A program made the translations under genes and the position numbers. A model generated the notes under the pieces. It saw only the letters and a program-made list of their open reading frames with translations. It ran no database searches and was not told the DNA's origin. Of a stretch of DNA of 64,000 nt, positions 44,327 to 54,280 are shown piece by piece. Positions within the stretch are counted from its first letter, which is position 1. Each line of letters begins with the position of its first letter. Source of the DNA: Lycium barbarum (Eukaryota; Streptophyta; Magnoliopsida; Solanales; Solanaceae); assembly GCF_019175385.1 (NCBI RefSeq), contig NC_083345.1, positions 114,996,480 to 115,060,479 of the forward strand, in the 5' to 3' direction.

Positions 44327-46045
44327 ATGGCTAACAGTGGACAATCTGGTCACGTCAACAACCTCGAAATCGTGGCCGAAAATGAAGACAGCGGGCCACG
44401 AGGATTACCAAACCCCGCTGACCCTAACCCTGTTAATTCGAGGGAGGACCTCAACCAACAAAACACCGTGGACCAGGAGAATGCCGCCCAACCGGCCACT
44501 GATCCTTTAAATACTCACAATTCAATTACTTTGTCCCAGACACAGGGCCGGAAAGAACCGGATACCCCGAATGATAATATTGACTTACGTTTAATTTTTG
44601 AAATGTTGCAGGAACAGAGAGCGGCGATTGCCGAACAAGGAATCACAATAGCCCAGTTGCAAAACGGAAGAGATAAAACGACCCCGGAGAAGGCGAAAGG
44701 TGTTTCTGAACCCAGAAGAGATGAGGCACAGATGGTTGAAAGCAATGGGTCCGGAGCTGGTTCATCCACCGAGGTTCTGAGAATGCTCGAAACATTGGCG
44801 AAGCGGGTAGACTCGACCGAAAAGAGGGTGGAAACATACAACTCTCGGGTGGATCAAATCCCGAGGGTTCCGCCTATTTTGAAAGGGCCGGATTCGAAGA
44901 GGTACATCCAAAGGCCTTTTCCTCCGAGTGCAGCTCCGAAATTGATCCCGAAGAGGTTCAAAATGCCGGATATCCAGAAATATAACGGCACAACGGACCC
45001 TCACGAACACGTGACCTCATACACCCGCGCTATAAAAGGCAATAATATGGAAGAAGATGAAATCGAATCCGTATTGCTGAAAAAGTTCGGGGAAACTCTA
45101 TCAAAATGAGCATTGACTTGGTACGACCATCTGCCCGAGCATTCAATCACTTCTTTCGAAATGCTCGCCGATGCGTTCGTAAAAGCACACGCCGGAGCCA
45201 AAAAGGTGCAGGCTCGGAAGGCGAATATTTTCTGCATAGCTCAAAGAGAAGATGAGTTACTGCGTGAATTTGTCAACCGATTCCAAAGGGAATGAATGAA
45301 GCTCCCCCCGGTTCTGGAGGAATGGGCTGCACAAGCTTTCACAAAGGGGCTCAATGTTCGGAGCTCGACGGCTTCGTTCAAATTAAAGGAAAGCTTGCTG
45401 GAATTCGAGGCTGTGACATAGGCAGATGTCCATAACCGATACGAGTCAAAGATTCGGGTGAAGGATGACCAACTCGAGCTCCCCCCGGGGCCAGTAAATA
45501 TGAACAAAAGTTTTGAGAGACCAAGGAAAAATATTGAACCGGAGGCCAGATCATCGAGGGAAAGGTATCAGCCATATTCCCATTCGGAAAAACCAAGCTT
45601 CAGATCGGAGAAATCCAGGGTTGGCCCGAGCCATTTCTCCGGTCGGGGTGATAAACGAGTCGAGCGCCCGGCGAACAGTCGAGGTCTCTCATTCAAGAGC
45701 GATGCCGGAAGCTCTGCCGGCAACAAAGACTTGCCGAGGATATCGGAGTATAATTTCAACGTCAAAACCTCGGACCTCGTCTCGGCTATTAGCCGTGTCC
45801 CAGATGTAAGATGGCCGAGACCTCTGAGGTCGGATCCGGGCTAACGGGACCCGAACATGATATGTGAATATAATGGAACCCATGGACACAGAACTGAGGA
45901 TTGTCGCCAGTTAAGAAAGGAGGTAGCCCGGTTACTGAAGAATGACCATCTCCGAGAATTGCTGAGTGAAAGAGCCAAAGGTCACTACAAGGAAAGGTAG
46001 ACTCATAAAAGGGCCGAGCCAGTAGAACCCCATCATACAATCAAC
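44327..46045 (+). pseudogene. Tat element gag, disrupted
   Basis: One frame starts at ATG 44327 and continues through in-frame stops at 45107, 45293, 45418, 45842 and 45998. It has a long acidic/coiled N-terminal part (FEMLQEQRAAIAEQGITIAQL, LRMLETLAKRVDSTEKRVE), then the retrotransposon gag domain (KYNGTTDPHEHVTSYTRAI, ALTWYDHLPEHSITSFEML, FVNRFQRE), then a basic region, and a zinc-knuckle-like CEYNGTHGHRTEDC near 45860-45905. Several stops can be explained by C-to-T or G-to-A changes of CGA, CAA, CAG or TGG codons. Confidence 0.85.
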
Positions 46046-49000
46046 ATGATAATCGGGGGCACCGATACCCCACGAGGGCCGATGATGAAACGAACCAAGG
46101 TTTCTATTGTGCGTGAAAAGCGCGGCCGGGATTATATACCCGAGGGTTCCATCTCTTTCAGCAACGAGGACGCAGAAGGCATCATTCAACCGCACAATGA
46201 TGCATTGGTAATCTCTATTCTTATTTTTAAAACTCAAATTAAGCGTATTTTGATTGACCCAGGTAGCTCGGGCAAGATCATTCGGTGGAGAGTGGTCGAA
46301 CAGCTAAGGCTACTCGATCAGATTGTACCGGTAGCCCGGGTACTCAGCGGATTCAACATGGCAAGCGAAACCACAAAGGGGAAGATCTCATTGCCGGTAA
46401 ACATCGATGGCACTATCCAGCAAACGGTGTTCTATGTAATCGAAGGGGATATGAAGTATAATGCATTACTGGGTAGACCCTGGATACATAGCATGAGGGA
46501 CGTGTCGTCGACATTGCATCAGCTGCTAAAATTCCCGACTCCGGAGGGGATAAAAACCATCCGAGGTGAACAACCCGCTGCAAGGGAGATGTTCGCGGTC
46601 GAGGAAGAAACACCTTAACCTAAAAAATGGATCAAAAGGAAAAGGATTCAACCGGGGAAAGGACACCAAATAGCAATCAAAGCACTCGGGGTTAAATCCG
46701 GGGTATGAAGAGGATGATTTCGGTGTACCTAGATCATTCGTCATACCAGATGACTCGGATGCAACCAAGTCAACAGTAGAGGAGATGGAGCAGATCATCT
46801 TGTTCGAATATCTACCGGATAGAAAGGTATACCTGGGCACGGGGTTAACCTCGGAGCTCAGGAACAAGTTAATAGAATTTCTTAGAGCTAATACCGATTG
46901 CTTCGCATGGTCCCATATAGATATGACAGGTATACCACCGGAAGTAACAACTCACAAGCTCAACTTGGACGGGAGTTTTCCCCCGGTAAAGCAGAAGAGA
47001 AGGCCCAGGGCAGAAGCAAAGCACGCCTTCGTAAAAGACGAGGTAACAAAGATTTTAAAAATAGGCTCTATCCGGGAGGTAAAGTACCTGGACTGGCTAG
47101 CTAACGTAGTAGTGGCACCGAAGAAAGGTAACAAATTTGATTACAAGGATCTAAACAAAGCATACCCGAATGATTCATTTCCGTTGCCTCACATCGATAG
47201 AATGATCGATGCGACGGTCGGGCATGAGATTGAAGTTTTTTCGATGCCTACTCCGGGTATAACCAAATTCGGATGCACTCGGAGGATCAAGAGAAAACAT
47301 CCTTTATTACCCGATATGGGACTTACTGTTATAATGTCATGCCTTTTGGATTAAAAAATGCTGGTGCAATATACCAACGCCTAGTTAATGGGATGTTCGA
47401 AGAATAAATAGGGAAAACAATAGAAGTTTATATTGACGACATGGTGGTCAAGTCCCTGGAAACAGAGGACCATTTAAAGCATTTGCAGGAAACCTTCGAT
47501 GTACTCTGCAAGTATAACATGAAGCTCAACCCGAAAAAATGTGCCTTCGGTGTCCGGTCTGGCAAATTTTTGGGTTTCATGGTGTCAAACCGGGGGATTG
47601 AAATCAACCCGAACAAGATCAAGGCCATCGAGGATATCGAGGTAGTGAATAACATCAAAGGAGTGCAGAGGCTTACCGGAAGGATAGCGGCGCTGAGTCG
47701 CTTCATATCGAGGTCCTCGGACAAGAGTCATCATTTCTTCTCCTTATTGAGGAAGAAGAATGACTTCGTTTGGACACCGGAGTGTCAAAGAGGTTTACAA
47801 GAATTAAAGCGATACTTGTCCAGCCCACCGCTGCTGCACACACCGAAAGCGGACGAGCAGCTTTTTCTCTACCTTGCTGTCTCCGAGGTAGCGGTAAGTG
47901 GCGTTTTGGTCCGAGAAGAATCAGGTACACAATTCCCTATTTATTATGTAAGTAGAACTTTGGGGGATGCGGAGACCCGTTATCCCCACTTGGAAAAATT
48001 GGCATTGGCATTGGTAAGTGCTTCTAGAAAACTCAAGCCCTACTTTTAATGCCATCCGATATGTGTAGTGACTACTTACCCCCTAAAAAACATCATGCAT
48101 AAACCGGAATTATCTGGTAGACTAACTAAATGGGCCGTAGAAATTAGCGGATATGATATCGAATACAAACCTCGAACGACCATCAAGTCCCAGATCTTGG
48201 CCGATTTTGTGGCGGATTTCACCCCGGCTATGGTCCCCGAGGTTGAGAAATAACTTCTGCTAACCTCGGAGAAAGCCTCGGGTATTTGGTCGCTACATAC
48301 GGACGGAGTCTCGAACCTCAAAGGTTCCGGGCTAGGAATCGTCCTTAGAACCCCGGCCGGGGATGCCGTTCGACAATCCATTAGAACTGTTAAATTTACT
48401 AACAATGAAGCCGAGTATGAGGCTATGATTGCAGGTTTGGAATTAGCCCGGAGTATGGGGGCCGAAATAATCGAGGCGAAGTGCGATTCACTCTTGGTCG
48501 TAAACCAGGTGAACGGCGTCTTCGAGGTCAAGGACGAACGGATGCAGAGGTATCTGAAAAAAATCCAAGTGATACTACACCGGTTTAAAAAATGGACCAT
48601 GCAGCATATACAGAGGAAGCAGAACAGCAAAGCCGATGCATTGGCGAATTTGGGATCTTCGGTCGAAGGGGAAGAAATCAACCCCGGGATTACGGTGCAC
48701 TTATTGAATACGGCGATAGAAAACGGACATGCCCAAATAAACACAATGGGTTTAACTTGGGATTGGGGAATGGACACTGTTAGTCCATTACCATGAGAGT
48801 TTTTACATTCGGTGGTGTCACCGTGGCCTTTCATGAAGTGGGGAATGGACATTGTTAGTCCATTACCATGGGCACCAGGTAAAGCCTGATTTATTTTATT
48901 TATGATCGACTATTTCTCCAAATGGGTTGAAGCACAGGCCTTCGAAAAAATTAGAGAAAAGGAGGTCATTGACTTCATATGGGACCACATCATCTGTCGT

Positions 49001-49684
49001 TTCGGCATCCCTGCCGAGATAACTTGTGATAACGGTCCCCAGTTTGTGGGCGGTAAAGTCAACGATTTCCTCGAAGGGTTGAAGATCAAGAACATTGTAT
49101 CAACTCCATATCACCCGTGTGCGAACGGACAGGTGGAATCCATGAACAAGACAATAATCCAAAATCTGGGGAAAAGACTTGAAGCATCAAAGCATCACTG
49201 GAGGGAAATATTACCGGAGGTGTTTTGGGTTTACAGAACCACATCGAAATCAAGCACGGGAGAAACTCCTTTCTCGTTGGTCTACGGGGCCGAAGCCCTT
49301 ATTCCCGTAGAAGTTGGTGAACTGACTCTCCGGTTCAGATATACCACCGAAGAGTCAAACGAGGAAGCCATGGCTGTAAAACTCGACCTCACGGATGAAC
49401 TTCGTGAAAACGCGTTGGTGCGTATTGCAGCCCAGAAACAGAGAATGGAAAGGTACTACAATCGGAGAGCCAATTTTCGGTATTTCCAAGTTGGGGACTT
49501 GGTGCTTCGAAAAGTTACCTTGAACACCAAGAATCCCAACGAAGGAAAACTGGGTCCAAACTGGGAAGGACCGTACAAGATAACCGAGATAACGGGCAAA
49601 GGATCGTACCAGTTGGAATCTATGGATGGGCAACGGTTGCGCAATAACTGGAATGCGGCTCATCTGAAAAGATACTACTGCTAA
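46046..49684 (+). pseudogene. Tat element pol: protease, RT, two RNase H domains, integrase, disrupted
   Basis: The protease active site is ILIDPGSS (about 46250-46275). Reverse transcriptase begins in another frame (46785-47230, DYKDLNKAYPNDSFPLPHIDRMID), shifts frame near 47230-47360, and has YIDD at 47429-47440. A few codons before DYKDLNK look deleted. RNase H follows (to about 48240), then the second, archaeal-like RNase H with its acids visible in HTDGVSN, NNEAEYEA, AKCDSLLV and SKADALAN (48290-48650). Integrase keeps the core DYFSKW, CDNGPQF and GQVESMNK, but the N-terminal HHCC zinc domain is missing. The C-terminus ends NWNAAHLKRYYC at 49684. Stops occur after 46615, 47405, 48048, 48252 and 48795, so the copy is inactive. 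Confidence 0.88.
48760..48872 (+). repeat. 33-bp direct repeat at the integrase deletion
   Basis: GGGGAATGGACAYTGTTAGTCCATTACCATG occurs at about 48764-48796 and again at about 48840-48871. It flanks a short piece encoding LHSVVSPWPFMKW. The sequence normally found between the second RNase H and this point is absent. Confidence 0.8.
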
Positions 49685-50821
49685 GGTATGGACTCCCCGT
49701 GTTTTTCTATTAACCTTTCTTTTTTGCAGGAAGCCAAGTACCAGATAAAGTTAGAATCTAGGCCTGAAAACACGTGTTGCACTCTTTTCCTTAGTACGGT
49801 TTTGTCCCAAAATGGGTTTTCTGACAATATTTTTAATGAGGCAACAAGTACAACGTGTTACTCGACGAAGACAAGGACAAACGCCCGGAAACTCGGGGTC
49901 AAACCCTACGAATGAGGACTTAATAGCGCTTACCCGATCTTGCAGCTCGGATAAGCGCTAGGGTACTATTATACCTACTTCGAAGTTTACCCCGGTTAGC
50001 GGAAATCGGAGGAGCTCAACAAAACAAAACCGAACCTTTTATATTAGGTTTCGATGTAAGGACCAAACGATCAGAATGAATCGTGTCCAATCAGTATTTG
50101 CTACGGCAAAACCAAGAACCTGACCTTCTGCATTAGGTTTCGATGTAAGGACCAAACGATCAGAATGCATCGTGTCCATTTAGTATTTGTTACGGCAAAA
50201 GCAGAAGGAAAAACTTCTCATGTATATAAACACTTGCAATGCAAAAATTATCTGAAGTTTGGATAACGATATCTCGGATGTCTTCCTGTTAAAACACTTT
50301 ACCCCGATGATTATCGCCGTATTTCGGCATTACTTCATTCGTATACCCAATTCCGGGCACTACGGTCGAAATTCGACAAAGGCAACAAGGTCATAGTGAA
50401 CCGAGCCAAAATCGTTAATCCCACAAATGGGGACTTTTACATCAAAATTTAGCTAAGACTGAGATTCAGGTGTCCGAAAAATACCGCCCTAAAAAATAGC
50501 CGAAAAATATTGGCCCTAAAAATGCCCATCGTGATTCGGAGACGTCTAAATTCACAAAGCATAAGATAAGTCCCACAGGCAAAAACTCCATCAAATTCCC
50601 AGACAAAATGTACCGGATGAAGAGAAAAGCCGATATTCAGGCTGAGTCCGAAATAATGACTCCTTAAAACGGACCGACAATTCGGGCAAAAGTCATAACA
50701 AACATTCAAACAAAGTAAAGAATCAAGAAAAATGCATGTTCTATTTATATAAAGGATTTTACATCGGAGACTCCTACAAAGGCAAAAAAAAAGGCTAAAC
50801 ACATGCCCTGATTTATCCGGT
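49685..50821. other. Tat element region between integrase and the antisense ORF
   Basis: No ORF of note. An 89-bp-period duplication starts ATTAGGTTTCGATGTAAGG at 50043 and 50132. The long minus frame at 50449-50910 is mostly an extension beyond the antisense ORF's natural stop near 50822. Confidence 0.6.
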
Positions 50822-52649
50822 ATGGCTAGATCTGGAGTGCTCGGACACTGTCCGCTCGGAGTCAGTCCCGAGGGCTCCCTTAGCCTTTTCCTCGACCCTT
50901 TTAGCTTCAAGTATCAGGGCCGGAAGATCCGCAAAGACATGCTCGGCTTGCTCAAGGGTGATCCTCCGAGACTTTCACTTTTCATACTCAGCAGCAATAG
51001 TAGCATGAGCCTCGGCGGCCTCCACGCTCTTTAGAGCTTCTTCCAAATCGGCTTCGGCCTAGGCTAACTTTGCCACCCGTACGTCCCGATCTTCTTCGAG
51101 GACCTTTTTCATTTGAATGTATGACTCGAGCTCGGCCTTGAGAGTATCATTAGCATCAACCGTCTTCTTGAGCTCGGTTTTTAGATCATCATATATCTGG
51201 GCCCTCTTCTCCACCTTCTCCTCAAACACCCTCATACGTTCTTTGTACCGGGCACTCTCAGATTCGAGCATCCGATGCCTCTCGGCCATGCTCGTAGCAT
51301 CGGACTTGGCAGAGTCCAGCTCCTCCCGGAGTTGAGAGATGGTGGTTTCGAGCTCACCAAGCCTTGAGGAAAGACAGGTGTTGTCTCGGCTAAGATCGAT
51401 CTTGTCCGCTTCGAGACACCGATTATATTCGACCATCTCAACCAGATCACCCTTTAATTGATGATTTTCGGCCTTTGTTGCATTGATCTTGGGTTGGAGG
51501 TTGGAAAGAGTAACTGCTCGGTTCAACTCATCCTCTTTCACCCGCAGAAGGTGCAGATATTTCTCCGTTTCTCGGCCTTGAGCATACAGTTGGCCCTTGA
51601 GATCGTCCACCTCTCACTGGGCACGAACGAAGGCTTTGTTAACGAGCACCACACTCTGCAAAATGAAGCAAGTTAAACACTTGAATAAACGAGATTAAAA
51701 TTCTCAATGAAATCATGCAAGGATGGCTGATAAACTTACTCGATTGCCCGCGTGCATACCCTCGTTAATGAGGCACTGCCAAGGGACTCCGTTCATCTCT
51801 CGATTGTCCGAGTCCGAGACAAGGGGCCTCAGGTAGCTTGCAATACCCACCGGGCGAGAAAGAAAGCTTCAATCCTCGGAAACGGTGATCACAGCCGATC
51901 TTGTCCTCCTCGGTTCCACACTTGGAGCCGGAAAGGTACGCACCAAGCTATCCCTGGCACCGGACTCGGTGGTCCGACTAGCCGCCCTCGTGGCTCGAGG
52001 GATCGGGAGATGTCTGAAACCAGTAGACTGCCGGTAGCAGGAGAAGTGTTCGAGAACATGTCATCAAACTCATCCAGTCTTGAGGCCGGAGTTGGAGAAC
52101 TCGGAGGGACCTCAGCAACTTCGGCAATGGCAGGGATCTTCGAAGTAGCGGCAGTCTCATAGTGGGGTAGCGGACCAACATCCATGGGGACTTCAGTCTC
52201 GGGGACTGGCTCAGTCCTTTGACCGGCTCCGGAAGCAGTTGCCTCCCCGGATCTTCTTGTCCTTTGCAGAGGGGTTTCTTCGGAAGAGGCATCACTTGAA
52301 ATATCAACGAATTCAATCGACCTTAAAGGAGATGGATAATGAATTTCTTCCCCACCTATGCGTAATAATGGAGCCGAAGGTCCTTCCCTGGATGAAGGAA
52401 ATGGTGACACGGTGATACCCTCCTCCGGAATAAGAGCCCTGGAAGGCGCCACACTGATCCTCCGAACGAGGAGCTCGGGCTCTGCTTCATCCCTTAAAGT
52501 TCTAACGACGCTCCTTGCCCTTTTCTTCGATTTCTACCCTTTGTCCGAGGGCCTTTTTCTCTTGAGTTAAAAATTAACGCATATATGATTAAGATGAAAA
52601 AAACTTTAGGAAAACTTAATGAAAGACAATCTTACCCAGCTCTCTCAAG
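50822..52649 (-). pseudogene. Tat-type antisense ORF (aORF), spliced, disrupted
   Basis: Three minus-strand exons are readable: a partial one ending at 52636, one at 52560-51740 and one at 51655-50822. Intron 52635-52561 runs GTAAGATTG... to ...AACTCAAG. Intron 51739-51656 runs GTAAGTTTATC... to ...TTCATTTTGCAG. The middle exon encodes a basic start (RKRPSDKG, KSKKRARS), an acidic/Pro-rich region and, after a frameshift, SFLSRPVGIASYLRPLVSD and GVPWQCLINEG. The last exon is a long coiled coil (LRVKEDELNRAVTLSNLQPK; SRLGELETTISQLREELDSA). This matches the extra antisense ORF of Tat elements, whose function is unknown. Stops at about 52536, 51062 and 50970 make it a relic. Confidence 0.75.
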
Positions 52650-52661
52650 CACTATGAAAAC

Positions 52662-53177
52662 CCGACCTATCGAATCTGTATCTCCCAGCTATAGACCATG
52701 ATATCCTGGTGCATGTGTAGGTACTGGTGCAGTTGCAGGTACACGAGGATGGATATGAGCCTGGCTAAGAGCTGGTGTAGTACTGGATGGCAGTGACTCA
52801 GGCTTAGAACTGCTATCTTGAAGGCGCAAATTAGATACACTGAGAGGTGTACCACCTGGAGAAGGAGAAGGAGACAAAATGGTCGATGTGCTAGGAGATC
52901 TGCCCCGTGGTGGGAAATACATAGGTATAGGTACAAAAGTAGGATGGGTAAATGAGGCCGACTGAGGTGGTGCCGGCTGGAAGACCCACTGACTAGACTG
53001 CGGCTGCATAGTAGAACCAGCCATAAAAAAAAGAGGCGGAGTAGAGCGCATATGTGCAGCGGAGGGAATGGACTAGCTACTAGTAGTTGTAGGATCTATA
53101 TGTCTCTTATCTTTTTTCTTACTAGTATCTCGACCTCTACCTGTACCTCTACCTTGATCACTACCACCTGATGACAT
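52662..53177 (-). pseudogene. CACTA second protein (Pro/Ser-rich N-terminal part), disrupted
   Basis: It starts at ATG 53175-53177 (MSSGGSDQGRGTGRGRDTSK, a Gly/Arg-rich start with a Lys-rich patch). An in-frame TAG at 53073-53075 is followed by a Pro/Ser/Gln-rich stretch (MQPQSSQWVFQPAPPQSASF; FPPRGRSPSTSTILSPSPSP). It ends HAPGYHGL at a stop, with a possible remnant IGRVFI in the same frame. In CACTA elements this position is held by the tnpA/Transposase_24-type DNA-binding protein. The conserved C-terminal half is absent, cut off by the candidate element end at 52650. Confidence 0.6.
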
Positions 53178-53309
53178 CTGCATACAAATTTACGTTAGTA
53201 TAAATGAACTAATATAATTACCAAGTACAGAAAGTTAATAATGTTAGAATAAAAATTTAACAAGTATAGAATTGTGTCATTACCAAGTATAGAATAAACT
53301 AACATGCAA

Positions 53310-54280
53310 CTAGTCATCCTCCCACTCATCCTCGCTTGTTTCATTTTCATCAGATGATTCTACCCCATCTCTTATTTAAGGTCCATCGTTCGATTCTTCC
53401 TCAACATTTTGTATGATAGTTACATCAACTTCTTCTAATATGTGTTGAGGATGTTCCAGAATATTTTCTAACTCTGTGTCCACCGTTTGATGAATAACTG
53501 GTATTGATACACCACAGCTAATGCATCATCGACCTCAATCCTCCCCACAGGTTTAGTTTTTTATAACCACCCACCAATCAGCCTTATCCATACGCAAAGG
53601 ATATGAAGCATAATACTCTTGTGTGTTTGACTTCAATTATGTTATGTTGACGATTCACCCTTGTACCTCTTTGGCTTGGATCAAACCCCTTGCACCGAAA
53701 TAATGTTATCTCCTTGTTTGGATAACTTGGATACTTAAGTTGTATGATCTCGTGCAGTACACCGTAATAATCAATAGTTATAACGCTACCATCAGCATCG
53801 CCTTTTATATCAGCACGCTTGTCAAAATTGGATGCATACCCCTCTGGCATTCGCAAATTTTTAACCCATTGACAAATCTCTCATTTCTCCTCCAAAGTGA
53901 ATGAAAAACTAGCCTTGGGCTTGAACACTTTATTATTCGCTAACTCTTGCAAGTTCAATTCAGGGCGCCTACAATATTCCTTTTGGTCCAATCTAGCTTT
54001 TGGGTTATCTTTTGTCTTGGCTTTAACATCCATAACAATGTTGAACAAATTATCAAAGGAATTTTTTTCAATACGCATCACATCAAGATTATGCCATAGA
54101 ATATTATCCTTCCAATACGGTAACTCCCAGAATATGCTCTGTTTAGTCCAATTATGTTCAACACCATAACCAGGTAGTCTATAAGGGGAAACTTCTGTGA
54201 CCTTAGGCAAGTGACAAACCCTCCCCCAAATTTCCTCTCCTGATAATGTTCGAGGTGAAGGATCATTTTCAGCTTTATTC
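53310..54280 (-). pseudogene. CACTA tnp2 transposase, 3' part fused to DUF4216-like region
   Basis: From the LARD border the minus strand reads GEEIWGRVCHLPKVTEVSPY, RLPGYGVEHNWTKQSIFWEL, HNLDVMRIEKNSFDNLFNIV and YCRRPELNLQEL, the well-conserved centre of tnp2 transposases. It then reads LRMPEGYASNFDKRADIKG and passes directly into VITIDYYGVLHEIIQLKYPS and ITLFRCKGFD, which resemble DUF4216. The section that normally separates them (end of tnp2, including DUF4218) is missing, so an internal deletion is likely. Downstream DWWVV and an acidic tail (SSDENETSEDEWEDD) complete the C-terminus, with stops in frame. Confidence 0.8.
54276..54280. repeat. Target-site duplication TATTC of the LARD
   Basis: TATTC at 54276-54280 and again at 63244-63248, directly outside the two LTR ends. 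Removal of the LARD plus one copy rejoins the tnp2 relic (AFRKN side to the KAENDPSPRTLSGEE side). Confidence 0.9.

Larger units (their letters stand above)
43551..52649 (+). mobile_element. Tat-lineage Ty3/gypsy retrotransposon, 3' end displaced by a CACTA element
   Basis: The order is 5' LTR (43551-44224), primer site, gag, protease, reverse transcriptase, RNase H, a second RNase H, integrase, and an antisense ORF. A second RNase H and an antisense ORF between pol and the 3' LTR are known hallmarks of the Tat lineage. The coding frame has many stops, a frameshift in reverse transcriptase and a deletion before integrase, so the copy is dead. The 3' LTR is not present; the element is cut at about 52649 by the CACTA element, and the rest should lie beyond the window. 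Confidence 0.9.

Noticed and set aside
50449..50910. A 153-aa Cys/Phe-rich minus-strand protein
   Set aside because: It is in a different frame from the aORF end and lacks features; the aORF frame stops near 50822.
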